Assembly (NCBI GenBank): GCA_011523305.1
Contig: WTHB01000079.1
Span: 1 to 42,693, forward strand
Length of the DNA stretch: 42,693 bases
Source of the DNA: Planctomycetaceae bacterium
GTDB taxonomy: Bacteria; Planctomycetota; Planctomycetia; Pirellulales; UBA1268
Reading direction: 5' to 3'
This document shows, one piece after another, positions 34,888 through 42,623 of this stretch. The notes under the pieces were generated by a model that saw nothing but the letters and a program-made list of their open reading frames with translations, did not search any database and was not told the origin of the DNA. Every line of letters starts with the position of its first letter. Position 1 is the first letter of the stretch. The translations under genes and the position numbers were made by a program.

Positions 34888-35499
34888 CTACGCCGCGGCC
34901 CCACCCTCTTCCCCTTCAGTCTTCTTCATCGGCAGCCCCATCGCTCGCAACAACGCACGGGCGTCGTCATCCGTGCGGGCGGAGGTGACCAACGTAATAT
35001 TCATTCCCTGGGGACGGGACAATTTGTCGGGGTTAATCTCTGGAAAGACCATCTGCTCCGAAAGCCCCAGGCTGTAATTCCCACGACCATCAAAAGCGGT
35101 CGCCGACAACCCACGAAAGTCTCGAACCCGAGGCAGGGCCATAGACACCAAACGATCAAAGAACTCATACATTCGGCGACCCCTGAGAGTCACCTTGCAT
35201 CCGATCGGCATATCTTCCCGCAGTTTGAAGCCAGAGACAGCCTTCCGGGAAAGCGTTGCGATTGGCTTCTGGCCAGTGATCTGCCCAAGCGTGGCCAGCG
35301 CCTCCTCAAGGTGCTTCTTTTCGGTTACGGCAACCCCCACGCCCATATTAACGACGATCTTCTCCAGTCGCGGAATGGCGTGGGGATTCGTCTGCGACAA
35401 TTCCTTCGCCAACGCCGGACGAACCGTCTCCTGATAAAAGGCCTGCAACCGCGGAGTCACCGCCTCAGTTGCACTACCTGCCTGCTCTTCTTTCGCCAT
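34888..35499 (-). CDS. rplE: 50S ribosomal protein L5
   Basis: Binds 5S rRNA and contacts S13 and the P-site tRNA. The 203 residues contain NPHAIPRLEKIVVNMGVGVAV, ITGQKPIATLSRKAVSGFKLREDMPIGCKVTLRG, LPRVRDFRGLSATAFDGRGNYSLGLSEQMVFPEI and MNITLVTSARTDDDARALLRAMGLP. N- and C-terminal tails of about 20 acidic residues each are additions to the usual 180 residues. Confidence 0.98.
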   Translation of the reverse strand: MAKEEQAGSATEAVTPRLQAFYQETVRPALAKELSQTNPHAIPRLEKIVVNMGVGVAVTEKKHLEEALATLGQITGQKPIATLSRKAVSGFKLREDMPIGCKVTLRGRRMYEFFDRLVSMALPRVRDFRGLSATAFDGRGNYSLGLSEQMVFPEINPDKLSRPQGMNITLVTSARTDDDARALLRAMGLPMKKTEGEEGGAAA

Positions 35500-35558
35500 G
35501 AACCCTGATTCCTTTACTTGTCGCTCTGCTCTTCTTCTGTCGCCCTGCTCTTTAACGA

Positions 35559-35906
35559 CTACCCTGCTGTCTGGTTTGCCTTCACCCGGCCGACCTGCCC
35601 TTGCTCACCACCACACTTCCGGCAGACTCGCGTCTTGATGCCATCCGCCCCCCGGGAAACACCCAAACGGGACGCCTTTCCGCAGGCCGCACAGACAAGC
35701 AGCACATTCGAGACATCGATCGGCATCTCTTTGCTGAGACGACCGCCCTGCGGATTTTTTTGGCTCCGCTTAATGTGGCGGTAAACCCGGTTCACCCCCT
35801 CCACAACGAGTTTGCCCCGGGCAGGATCGACCGAAAGGACTCGAGCACGGGTACCACGGGAGTTCCCCGTGCGAACCTCAACTGTGTCACCTGTACGAAT
35901 CAACAT
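35559..35906 (-). CDS. rplX: 50S ribosomal protein L24 with a four-cysteine motif
   Basis: Assembly initiator located by the exit tunnel. The 115 residues carry a KOW-type N terminus (IRTGDTVEVRTGNSRGTRARVLSVDPARGKLVVEGVNRVYRHIKRS) and a C-terminal segment with LLVCAACGKASR and VCRKCGGE, two CxxC pairs that could bind zinc. The extra length over the usual 104 residues is in this tail. The open frame reaches 36155, but ATG 35906 overlaps the rplN stop by one base (TGATG) and has GAGGTG about 5 bases upstream. Confidence 0.97.
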   Translation of the reverse strand: MLIRTGDTVEVRTGNSRGTRARVLSVDPARGKLVVEGVNRVYRHIKRSQKNPQGGRLSKEMPIDVSNVLLVCAACGKASRLGVSRGADGIKTRVCRKCGGEQGQVGRVKANQTAG

Positions 35907-36274
35907 CAGACCACCTCGCTCGCCAGACTGACGATCTTCATGAAATTCCGGTCCCGCAACTCCCGAGCAACTGCCCCGAAGATACGCGTCCCCTTGGGGT
36001 TCTTGTCGTTGTCGACAATCACGCAGGCGTTCGAGTCGAACCGCACGTAACTGCCGTCCGTCCTGCGAGTTGAATTCTTGCAGCGGACGATCACTGCCTT
36101 CACGACCGCTTTCTTCTTGACATCGCTGCCAGGAATCACACTCTTGACGCTGCAAATGATGACATCACCGAGGCCCGCGGTTCGTTTCTTACTCCCGCCA
36201 AGCACCTTGAAGCACATCACTTCCTTCGCGCCGGTATTGTCTGCGACCGTGAGTCGCGACTGCATCTGAATCAT
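35906..36274 (-). CDS. rplN: 50S ribosomal protein L14
   Basis: Subunit-interface protein near the sarcin-ricin loop. The 122 residues are [56 protein letters not shown], and end [26 protein letters not shown], fully canonical. It overlaps the rpsQ stop by one base (TAATG) and the rplX start by one base, so the three genes are translationally coupled. Confidence 0.98.
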   Translation of the reverse strand: MIQMQSRLTVADNTGAKEVMCFKVLGGSKKRTAGLGDVIICSVKSVIPGSDVKKKAVVKAVIVRCKNSTRRTDGSYVRFDSNACVIVDNDKNPKGTRIFGAVARELRDRNFMKIVSLASEVV

Positions 36275-36657
36275 TAGTCGGCCCCTCCCTGCTGGGTGTC
36301 ACCGCTGGCCTCGACTTCAGCCTGGCCAGTCGCGGAGGCCTCTTCGCTGCGGGCAGAGGCTTCACGCAATTGCGTCGCCCGAGCACCTGAACGCAAAGCG
36401 GCGAGATCGACCGCGGTGCTCTTGGCAACCACTCGCACCAACTCCCAGCGCTTGGAGCGACTCCGAGGCGGGCACTCGACAATCTCAACGAGATCACCTG
36501 GTGCTGATTCTTCCTTCTCGTCGTGCACATGGCAGACGGTCCGGCTCCGCATGATACGGCCATACTTGGGATGCCGCACCACCCGGGGAATTTCCACACG
36601 ACGGGTCTTGCTCGCCGCGGCACTGGTCACGGTGCCGGTTTCCACTCGCTTGGGCAT
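36274..36657 (-). CDS. rpsQ: 30S ribosomal protein S17 with a long C-terminal tail
   Basis: Primary 16S rRNA-binding OB-fold protein. The first 85 or so of 127 residues are canonical ([72 protein letters not shown]). About 40 extra residues follow, rich in Ala, Glu, Ser and Gln and probably disordered. The overlap with rplN means the tail is coupled to L14 translation. Comparison with close relatives would show whether it is lineage-specific. Confidence 0.95.
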   Translation of the reverse strand: MPKRVETGTVTSAAASKTRRVEIPRVVRHPKYGRIMRSRTVCHVHDEKEESAPGDLVEIVECPPRSRSKRWELVRVVAKSTAVDLAALRSGARATQLREASARSEEASATGQAEVEASGDTQQGGAD

Positions 36658-36703
36658 TGTGTTGGTGTCCTAATAAATTGACTGGGTGATTGGTGTAATG
36701 GAA

Positions 36704-36964
36704 TCAGGTCGATTCGGCGACCGCTGGAGCAGCCTCTTGGGTAGCAGAAGCCTGCGGCTGATCCTTTGCCACTGCTCGGCTCCGTTCACCGAGAACGGTC
36801 TGGCACCGAGCGATCAGACGCCGCTGCTTTCGCATCTCTGAAGGAGCCGCCAGTTTCTCTGTCTGAGCCTGAATGCGAAGCCGAAACAGCGACTCTGCTG
36901 CATCCTTCCAGACCAGCCGAATCTGCTCGTCACTCATTTCCCGTAATTCTGTTGCTTTTGTCAT
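36704..36964 (-). CDS. rpmC: 50S ribosomal protein L29
   Basis: Two-helix protein at the tunnel exit, a docking site for trigger factor and SRP with L23. The 86 residues are MTKATELREMSDEQIRLVWKDAAESLFRLRIQAQTEKLAAPSEMRKQRRLIARCQTVLGER followed by a low-complexity Ala/Gln/Ser tail of about 20 residues. It fits between rplP and rpsQ in the normal order. Confidence 0.95.
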   Translation of the reverse strand: MTKATELREMSDEQIRLVWKDAAESLFRLRIQAQTEKLAAPSEMRKQRRLIARCQTVLGERSRAVAKDQPQASATQEAAPAVAEST

Positions 36965-37065
36965 CGTCGCTCAGTCTGTCTGTGCTGGTGATCGGTTGGT
37001 CAACCCCGTCTCGTCATCAGGGCTCAATTTGTACTCACTTGTTCTGCTGTCCTACTCGCCGCCAC

Positions 37066-37482
37066 TCACATCGTTCGTTTTTTCACCATCCGAACCCGGA
37101 CGGGCATTTTGTGAGCCAGTCGCGCGAAGCAGACCTTTGCAACCTCTTCCGTAACGCCACCAATTTCAAACAGCACGGTGCCCGGCCGAATGACAGCAGC
37201 CCAGAAATCAGGTTCGCCCTTCCCTTTACCCATTCGGGTTTCAAGCGGGATCGACGTGATCGACTTATGAGGAAAGACGCGGATATACAGCCGCCCGCCG
37301 CCGCGCAAGTACTGCTGCGCCGCAATTCGGCCGGCTTCAATCGTGGCGGCTGGAAGCCATCCCGGCTGCTCGGCCTGAAGACCGAATTCACCGTAGACAA
37401 CCCGATTGCCACGAGTCGCCTCACCTTTTATACGACCTCTTTGGCTTTTTCGGTGCTTGACCCTCTTGGGCATCAGCGGCAT
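37066..37482 (-). CDS. rplP: 50S ribosomal protein L16
   Basis: Peptidyl-transferase-region protein positioning A-site tRNA. The 138 residues contain MPKRVKHRKSQRGRIKGEATRGNRVVYGEFGLQA, RIAAQQYLRGGGRLYIRVFPHKSIT, GKGKGEPDFWAAVIRPGTVLFEIGGV and the MPVRVRMVKK end. The start is ATG 37482 or the in-frame ATG 37473. Either way its first codons lie inside the end of rpsC (62- or 53-base overlap, different frame), which is unusual for this pair. Confidence 0.97.
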   Translation of the reverse strand: MPLMPKRVKHRKSQRGRIKGEATRGNRVVYGEFGLQAEQPGWLPAATIEAGRIAAQQYLRGGGRLYIRVFPHKSITSIPLETRMGKGKGEPDFWAAVIRPGTVLFEIGGVTEEVAKVCFARLAHKMPVRVRMVKKRTM

Positions 37483-38116
37483 CGCCGTTCTCCTCGTACA
37501 TTCCTTGGTTCACCCACACCTGAACACCAATGTGCCCCTGGGCGGTGGGCGCTTCACAGAAGCCGTAATCAATTTTGGCACGCAGTGTTGAAAGCGGCAT
37601 TGAGCCAGCGATGCTTTTTTCACACCGTGACATCTCGGCCCCTCCCAGTCGACCTGCCAGTTGGATCTTCACGCCCTTTGCGCCCGCATCCATGGTCGAC
37701 TCAATGGTTCGCTTCAGCGTCCGCCGGAAGGCAGCCCGCTTGGTCAACTGATCGGCCACATCCTCCGCTACCAGTTGCGCCTGAATCTCCGGCCGCGTAA
37801 TCTCCTCAACCTTCAGGTTGACGCGGCGGCCGAGCAGATCCTGCAATTCATCCTGCAGTCGATCGACCTCTTGGCCCTTTCGGCCAATGATCACGCCGGG
37901 CCGGGCCGAATGCAGAATCACCTTCACCTCGTCCCGGGTCCGCTCAATCACAACTTTGGCAATAGCAGCCGCTCGGTACTTTTTCTTCATGAACCGGCGG
38001 ACCTTGAAGTCCTCCAGAAGCAACTCCCGAAACTCTTTCTTCGGGGCATACCAGCGGCTCTTCCACGGCTCGGTAACGCCGGTACGGAATCCAGTTGGAT
38101 TGACTTTCTGACCCAT
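37421..38116 (-). CDS. rpsC: 30S ribosomal protein S3
   Basis: mRNA-entry protein with helicase activity. The 231 residues have an N-terminal KH domain (GFRTGVTEPWKSRWYAPKKEF, RPGVIIGRKGQEVDRLQDEL) and a C-terminal domain (RRTLKRTIESTMDAGAKGVKIQLAGRLGGAEMSR, LRAKIDYGFCEAPTAQGHIGVQVWVNQGMY). The last 19 residues (AADAQEGQAPKKPKRSYKR) are read from DNA that also encodes the L16 N terminus in another frame. Start ATG 38116, 64 bases after rplV. Confidence 0.98.
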   Translation of the reverse strand: MGQKVNPTGFRTGVTEPWKSRWYAPKKEFRELLLEDFKVRRFMKKKYRAAAIAKVVIERTRDEVKVILHSARPGVIIGRKGQEVDRLQDELQDLLGRRVNLKVEEITRPEIQAQLVAEDVADQLTKRAAFRRTLKRTIESTMDAGAKGVKIQLAGRLGGAEMSRCEKSIAGSMPLSTLRAKIDYGFCEAPTAQGHIGVQVWVNQGMYEENGDAADAQEGQAPKKPKRSYKR

Positions 38117-38180
38117 CTGTTTGTTTCCCTTGGTTCAGCCTTGTTGCTTAATTATTGTGTGCCCTGCGGCCATCCACCCG

Positions 38181-38552
38181 TCACTCAGCCTCGGATCGAG
38201 CCACGTCGGAATTAGGAGCCACCACCGTGTCGAGTGAAACCTTGATGTGTGACATTCTTTTCTTGATCTCGTAGGCCATGCCCCTCGCCCGCGGTTGATA
38301 CCGCTTGAACATCGGGCCACCGTCAATTCGGGCATCCACGACGACCAGATCATCAACTCCCGGAGCCTGCTGGTGCTCGGCATTACCGAGGGCACTCTTA
38401 ATGACTTTCTCCAACATGCGAGCCCCACGGTGAGGCTGAAAGCGAAGAATATCGAGGGCCTCGTCGGCGAACTTTCCCCGCACAAGATCGGCCAGATGGC
38501 GAACCTTCCGAGGACTGATCCGTGCATATTTGTGCGTTGCGGTGTACGGCAT
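38181..38552 (-). CDS. rplV: 50S ribosomal protein L22
   Basis: Lines the exit tunnel with a long beta hairpin. The 123 residues contain HKYARISPRKVRHLADLVRGKFADEALDIL, KVIKSALGNAEHQ, and the tunnel-loop region DGGPMFKRYQPRARGMAYEIKKRMSHIKVSL. This loop is where macrolide-resistance changes occur; nothing unusual is seen. Only 13 bases separate it from rpsS. Confidence 0.97.
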   Translation of the reverse strand: MPYTATHKYARISPRKVRHLADLVRGKFADEALDILRFQPHRGARMLEKVIKSALGNAEHQQAPGVDDLVVVDARIDGGPMFKRYQPRARGMAYEIKKRMSHIKVSLDTVVAPNSDVARSEAE

Positions 38553-38565
38553 AGCTGTTCTCGAC

Positions 38566-38832
38566 TTACTTCCCCTTACCGCCGTGACCTCGGAAGGTCC
38601 GACTTGGTGAAAATTCTCCCAACTTGTGGCCGACCATGTCCTCGGTGACGAACACCTTGAGGTGCTGCTTCCCGTTGTGAACCATGAATGTCAGGCCGAT
38701 GAACTCCGGCACAATGGTGCAGGCCCGCGACCAGGTCTTGATCGGTTCGCGGTCGCTGCCCGCCAACTGCTTCTCAACCTTCTCGTAGAGCCGGGGGTCA
38801 ACATATGGCCCCTTCTTCGAACTGCGTCCCAT
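38566..38832 (-). CDS. rpsS: 30S ribosomal protein S19
   Basis: Head protein forming a complex with S13 near the A and P sites. The 88 residues are [86 protein letters not shown], matching the family throughout. Lies between rplB and rplV. Confidence 0.98.
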   Translation of the reverse strand: MGRSSKKGPYVDPRLYEKVEKQLAGSDREPIKTWSRACTIVPEFIGLTFMVHNGKQHLKVFVTEDMVGHKLGEFSPSRTFRGHGGKGK

Positions 38833-38910
38833 GAACCACCTTCTCGCTGTCTGAATTGCTGCCAGGCTGCCTGACTCCGCGTCAGCACACCACAGCCCTT
38901 TGGTTGATCG

Positions 38911-39768
38911 TTACTTTACCTTCAGTTGGCCATACCGCCGGCTCTTCCGCCGCCGGATAATCGACGACCCCGAAGGCTTCCGTGGCTTCCGGGTTCCACC
39001 ACCCTTGGCACTCTTGCCGGTCGGGCTCACGGGATGACGCCCACCCTTGGTTCGACCCTCACCACCACCGTGTGGGTGATCGATCGGGTTCATCGCTGTT
39101 CCCCGAACATGTGGGCGCCGCCCGAGCCACCGGCTCCGTCCGGCTTTGCCAAGCCGAATGTTCATGTGCTCGGAATTCCCGACCGTGCCCACGGTGGCCC
39201 GACAGGCGGCTGGGACCCGGCGAATCTCGCCAGATGGCAGCGTAATCTGCGCCCAACCAGCCTCGCGAGCCATCAGCGTTGCCGACATCCCAGCCGATCG
39301 GCACAACCGACCGCCACGCCCGGGCTGCAATTCGATATTGTGAATTGAGGTACTCAGCGGAATGGCGGTCAACGGCAGTGCGTTGCCAACTTCTGGAACT
39401 GCCGTCGGGCCACTCATCACCTTCGCACCAACCTTTAGGCCATCCGGAGCGAGGATAAACCGCTTTTCACCGTCCGCGTAATGAATGAGAGCAATCCGAC
39501 AGGTTCGGTTGGGATCATACTGAATCGAGTGCACTTTTCCGGGGATTCCGTCCTTGTTTCGCCGGAAGTCAATCAACCGATAGTGCCGCATGTGGCCGCC
39601 ACCCCGGTGCCGCACCGTGATTTTGCCTTGGTTATTCCGTCCACCGGTCTTCTTCTTCCGGACACGTAACTGCTTCGGCACATCGGCGCCGGGTGTCAGA
39701 TCAGCAAAATCTGACACACTCGCCGAGCGGCGGCCGGCACTGGTCGGCTTGTAGATGCGAATTCCCAT
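38911..39768 (-). CDS. rplB: 50S ribosomal protein L2
   Basis: Largest conserved large-subunit protein, needed for subunit joining and peptidyl transfer. The 285 residues contain [84 protein letters not shown], and end [18 protein letters not shown]. The essential His of the HPHGGG loop is present. A gap of 85 bases separates it from rplW. Confidence 0.98.
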   Translation of the reverse strand: MGIRIYKPTSAGRRSASVSDFADLTPGADVPKQLRVRKKKTGGRNNQGKITVRHRGGGHMRHYRLIDFRRNKDGIPGKVHSIQYDPNRTCRIALIHYADGEKRFILAPDGLKVGAKVMSGPTAVPEVGNALPLTAIPLSTSIHNIELQPGRGGRLCRSAGMSATLMAREAGWAQITLPSGEIRRVPAACRATVGTVGNSEHMNIRLGKAGRSRWLGRRPHVRGTAMNPIDHPHGGGEGRTKGGRHPVSPTGKSAKGGGTRKPRKPSGSSIIRRRKSRRYGQLKVK

Positions 39769-39853
39769 AAGTCTATCTTTCCGTCGTTAGGCGCGTCTTA
39801 TTGACGTCGGAAGACCGGCTGTCGCAACCACGACAGCGGCCTCACCATTAATG

Positions 39854-40174
39854 CTAGAACAGCGAGATCTTGTCCTCGGCGTTCAGAGTCACAATCGCTT
39901 TTTTCCAGGGCTTTGTACTGCCACGCCGCAACCGACTACGGCGAACTTTCCCAAGCCTGTTTTGAACAGCCACTTTGCTGACCCGCACATGAAACAATTC
40001 TTCAACCGCGCGCCGAACATCGGCCTTTGTTGCCGACGTCGCGACCTGAAAGGCGTACGCGTTGTTACGATTGGCCCGGTGCATCCCCTTCTCGGTCACC
40101 AACGGTCGCAAAATGACCTGGTGTGGCGCAAGGTTGGGATTGAGTTTCGGCCGCGGCGCTACTGGTACTGGCAT
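39854..40174 (-). CDS. rplW: 50S ribosomal protein L23
   Basis: Tunnel-exit protein that docks trigger factor and SRP. The 106 residues are canonical: PHQVILRPLVTEKGMHRANRNNAYAFQVATSATKADVRRAVEELFHVRVSKVAVQNRLGKVRRSRLRRGSTKPWKKAIVTLN. A Pro-rich N-terminal stretch of about 15 residues precedes it. Only 3 bases separate its start from the rplD stop. Confidence 0.97.
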   Translation of the reverse strand: MPVPVAPRPKLNPNLAPHQVILRPLVTEKGMHRANRNNAYAFQVATSATKADVRRAVEELFHVRVSKVAVQNRLGKVRRSRLRRGSTKPWKKAIVTLNAEDKISLF

Positions 40175-40177
40175 GAC

Positions 40178-40906
40178 TTACGCTTCTCCTGCTGAGGGTG
40201 CCGTCTTCGATGCGGACCGTCCTCGGGTAGTCGCCCGACCGCCCTGTTTCCGAGCTGAGCCTGTTCGCCCCTCGGTTTGCCGTCGCTTCACCTCCTCACG
40301 GAAGGCGTCGATGGCTGCGGTGGTCATCACAATGGCTCGTGGCTGCAGGATGCTCAACGCATTGAGTTCCGCCACCGGGGAAACCGAGACACCAGCAATG
40401 TTGCGGGCGCTCTTCCAGAGGTTGCCGTCGTGCTTCTCGGCAGACACGAGAACCGTCTTGCCGGCAACACCCAGCGACTGCAGTGCCTTGGCCATCGCAC
40501 TTGTCTTCGGGGCCTCAAAACTGAAGCCATCAACCAGCACGACCTCTTCATCCGCGAGCCGCGATGCGAGCGCCATCCGGGTGGCCGACTGCAGTGCCTT
40601 TCGCGGCATCCGCCAGCCAAAGTCCCGCGGCCGCTTGGCAAAGATGTGACCACCGCCACGACGAACACCGCTTCGCTTGGAACCGGCACGCGCGTTCCCG
40701 GTCCCCTTCTGGCGGTACATCTTCTTGGTCGTCCCAGCAACCTCGGCGCGACTCTTGGTGCGGAGCGTACCCTGTCGGCGATTCGCCTGGTACATCACGA
40801 CGGCGTCATGGAGGAGCTGCTTGTTGATCCGCGGAGCCAACTCGGCCGGGTCAATCTCGTACGTGCCGACCTGCTTGCCGGCGGCATCATAGACGGCGAG
40901 GTTCAT
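40178..40906 (-). CDS. rplD: 50S ribosomal protein L4
   Basis: Tunnel-wall protein; in E. coli it also represses the S10 operon through its leader. The 242 residues include INKQLLHDAVVMYQANRRQGTLRTKSRAEVAGTTKKMYRQKGTGNARAGSKRSGVRRGGGHIFAKRPRDFGWRMPRKA (tunnel extension) and the C-terminal Rossmann-like half. A basic, Lys/Arg/Ser-rich tail of about 30 residues is additional. The start overlaps the rplC stop by 4 bases (ATGA). The long rpsJ leader makes L4 autoregulation a possibility, not shown here. Confidence 0.97.
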   Translation of the reverse strand: MNLAVYDAAGKQVGTYEIDPAELAPRINKQLLHDAVVMYQANRRQGTLRTKSRAEVAGTTKKMYRQKGTGNARAGSKRSGVRRGGGHIFAKRPRDFGWRMPRKALQSATRMALASRLADEEVVLVDGFSFEAPKTSAMAKALQSLGVAGKTVLVSAEKHDGNLWKSARNIAGVSVSPVAELNALSILQPRAIVMTTAAIDAFREEVKRRQTEGRTGSARKQGGRATTRGRSASKTAPSAGEA

Positions 40907-41742
40907 TTCGCACCCTTCTTCTTGGACGTTGGCGTGCCGGTGGTGGCAGCCCGACGCACCTTGTTGGTCTGCCGCACAACGAGGTACCCACCGTTCGGCC
41001 CGGGCACAGCCCCCCGGACCATCAGCAGGTTCCGTTCAGCATCGATACCAACAAGCCGCAAATTCCGTGTCGTTGACCGCTCATTGCCGAAACGACCGGC
41101 CATCTTCTTGCCCTTGAACAATCGGCCGGGCGACTGGCACATGCCGGTACCACCTTGATGGCGATGGACCTTCTTGACACCATGGCTCGCCCGCTGGCCG
41201 GCGAACCCATGCCGCTTCATCACGCCAGCGGTACCGCGACCTTTGGTTGTCCCGGTGATGTCAACGGCATCACAGCCCTCAAAAACGGCAACCGTGACCA
41301 CCTGTCCAACCTTGGCCTTCGACTCACCACGGAACTCCCGCACGAATCGCTGCGGCTCGCAGTCGGCCTTGGGAGAAACATCGACGCCCGCTTCGGCACG
41401 CCGCTTTGTCCGCTTGCTGTCGAGCCGAACAACCTGCCCACGCACCGACCGACTCGCGAGTCGACGGGGCTTATCAAGAAATCCGACCTGAACGGCATCA
41501 TAGCCATCTCGGTCGGAGGAGCGGCTCATAAGCACCGTGCAGGGGCCGGCTTCGATAACCGTGACCGGCACCACCGTGCCGTCGGCGTCGAATATCTGCG
41601 TCATGCCAACCTTGCGGCCAAGAATGCCCTTGCGGTCCATCTCAACCGGCTCGGCCTCCTCCGCAGGGGCGGCAGCTGTCGCCTCAGCCGCCGCCTCCTC
41701 CGAACCTGCCTGCGGATCTGTTTGATCTTCTTCTGCAGCCAT
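40903..41742 (-). CDS. rplC: 50S ribosomal protein L3 with an acidic N-terminal extension
   Basis: Core large-subunit protein near the peptidyl-transferase centre. The conserved part begins GILGRKVGMTQIFDADGTVVPVTVIEAGPCTVL and includes KGRGTAGVMKRHGFAGQRASHGVKKVHRHQGGTG. Before it lies a stretch of about 34 residues rich in Ala and Glu that I take to be translated from ATG 41742. Later starts (ATG 41640 at MDRKG) or earlier ones (41790-41793, with GAGG close by) cannot be excluded, because no clean ribosome site precedes 41742. The basic C-terminal tail ends KKKGAK. Confidence 0.93.
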   Translation of the reverse strand: MAAEEDQTDPQAGSEEAAAEATAAAPAEEAEPVEMDRKGILGRKVGMTQIFDADGTVVPVTVIEAGPCTVLMSRSSDRDGYDAVQVGFLDKPRRLASRSVRGQVVRLDSKRTKRRAEAGVDVSPKADCEPQRFVREFRGESKAKVGQVVTVAVFEGCDAVDITGTTKGRGTAGVMKRHGFAGQRASHGVKKVHRHQGGTGMCQSPGRLFKGKKMAGRFGNERSTTRNLRLVGIDAERNLLMVRGAVPGPNGGYLVVRQTNKVRRAATTGTPTSKKKGAK

Positions 41743-41817
41743 ATTCTTTCGCCCGTGGAAGCTGACCCGCTGGCACGTGCCGGCGGCCACCATCCCTCAC
41801 GCTCGAAGCCGTTGGCT

Positions 41818-41851
41818 GCGGGAGTAAGCGAGTGCCTCGCCCCTTACCCGC
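41818..41851 (-). promoter_or_regulatory. Strong hairpin in the rpsJ-rplC gap
   Basis: GCGGG (41818-41822) pairs with CCCGC (41847-41851) after extension through TAAG/CTTA, around an inner GCGAG/CTCGC stem with a 3-base loop. The whole is a long, mostly paired stem in a 222-base gap that is otherwise unremarkable. It may be an attenuation or processing structure for rplC onwards. Confidence 0.42.
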
Positions 41852-41964
41852 GACGCCTTCCAAGCATGAACCGTGCGCTCCTGTTTCTGTTTGCTCCAAA
41901 TCCCGGGACCCGCTGGCCCCACGCTGTATCCGTCTTTCCTGCCCGCGATCTACCCAACCGGTGC

Positions 41965-42291
41965 CTACTTCGACGACGCCTTAATCTTGATGTCGACGCC
42001 AGCCGGCAGGCTCAGTTTATTTAGGGCCTCAATCGTCTTGGCAGTCGCCTGAACGATGTCAACCACCCGTTTGTGCGTCCGAATCTCATACTGCTGCCGA
42101 GCCTTCTTGTCGACATGCGGCCCGGACAGCACGGTGTACCGCTCGATCCGAGTCGGCAACGGAATCGGCCCATGCACTTCTGAGTTCGTCCGCTTTGCCG
42201 TATCAACGATTTCAGCCGCACTCTGATCGAGAACGGCATGGTCGTAGGCTTCCATGCGAATGCGAATGATTTCCTGCGTCGACGCAGCCAC
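41965..42291 (-). CDS. rpsJ: 30S ribosomal protein S10
   Basis: Head protein and NusE partner in transcription antitermination. The 108 residues are [96 protein letters not shown]. The open frame reaches 42408, but GTG 42291 has GGAG (plus-strand CTCC, 42299-42302) 7 bases upstream and gives the normal length. First gene of the cluster; its leader is about 230 bases. Confidence 0.97.
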   Translation of the reverse strand: MAASTQEIIRIRMEAYDHAVLDQSAAEIVDTAKRTNSEVHGPIPLPTRIERYTVLSGPHVDKKARQQYEIRTHKRVVDIVQATAKTIEALNKLSLPAGVDIKIKASSK

Positions 42292-42447
42292 GGCAATACT
42301 CCAAATTCCATTGGTCCGAAGCAGCAACCACTTCGGTCTCGGTGGGTGATCCGGGAACCCGATCGAGGTGGCAGACACACCGCGTAACCACGACGAAGCC
42401 GCTCTCAAGCAAGCGTCAACCGGTCAACGGCGGCCACCAGAACCGCG

Positions 42448-42471
42448 AAAAGTCGCCCGAAACGACCTTTT
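42448..42471 (-). promoter_or_regulatory. Hairpin in the long rpsJ leader
   Basis: AAAAGTCG (42448-42455) and CGAC-C-TTTT (42463-42471) pair around a 7-base loop, with one bulged base. It lies about 50 bases into the predicted leader (start near 42519) and 157 bases before the rpsJ GTG. A run of U at its 3' side on the RNA would let it act as an attenuator; this is inferred. Confidence 0.4.
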
Positions 42472-42526
42472 TCGCCGGAGCCGAGCCCGATGGGGAATCA
42501 GGGGCACCGCGGCGAAGGAATCTCGG

Positions 42527-42555
42527 AATGTAAGAGCGAGGCGGGGGGCTGTCAA
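42527..42555 (-). promoter_or_regulatory. Putative promoter of the ribosomal cluster
   Basis: Minus-strand TTGACA (42550-42555, full consensus) and TACATT (42527-42532, 4 of 6) with a 17-base spacer. Predicted transcription start near 42519. The 402 bases between rpsJ and the window edge hold this promoter, the leader hairpin and repeat copy 2, and no gene. Confidence 0.6.
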
Positions 42556-42623
42556 CAGACCACCAGGTTTTCCGATGTTTTCGGCAGCGGCCGCACCCAC
42601 CACACGCAGCATTCGTGACCGCT

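Noticed and set aside
36766-37800. Open frame of 344 codons on the plus strand
   Set aside because: Runs across rpmC, rplP and rpsC on the opposite strand; those are certain genes and this frame has no recognisable domain.
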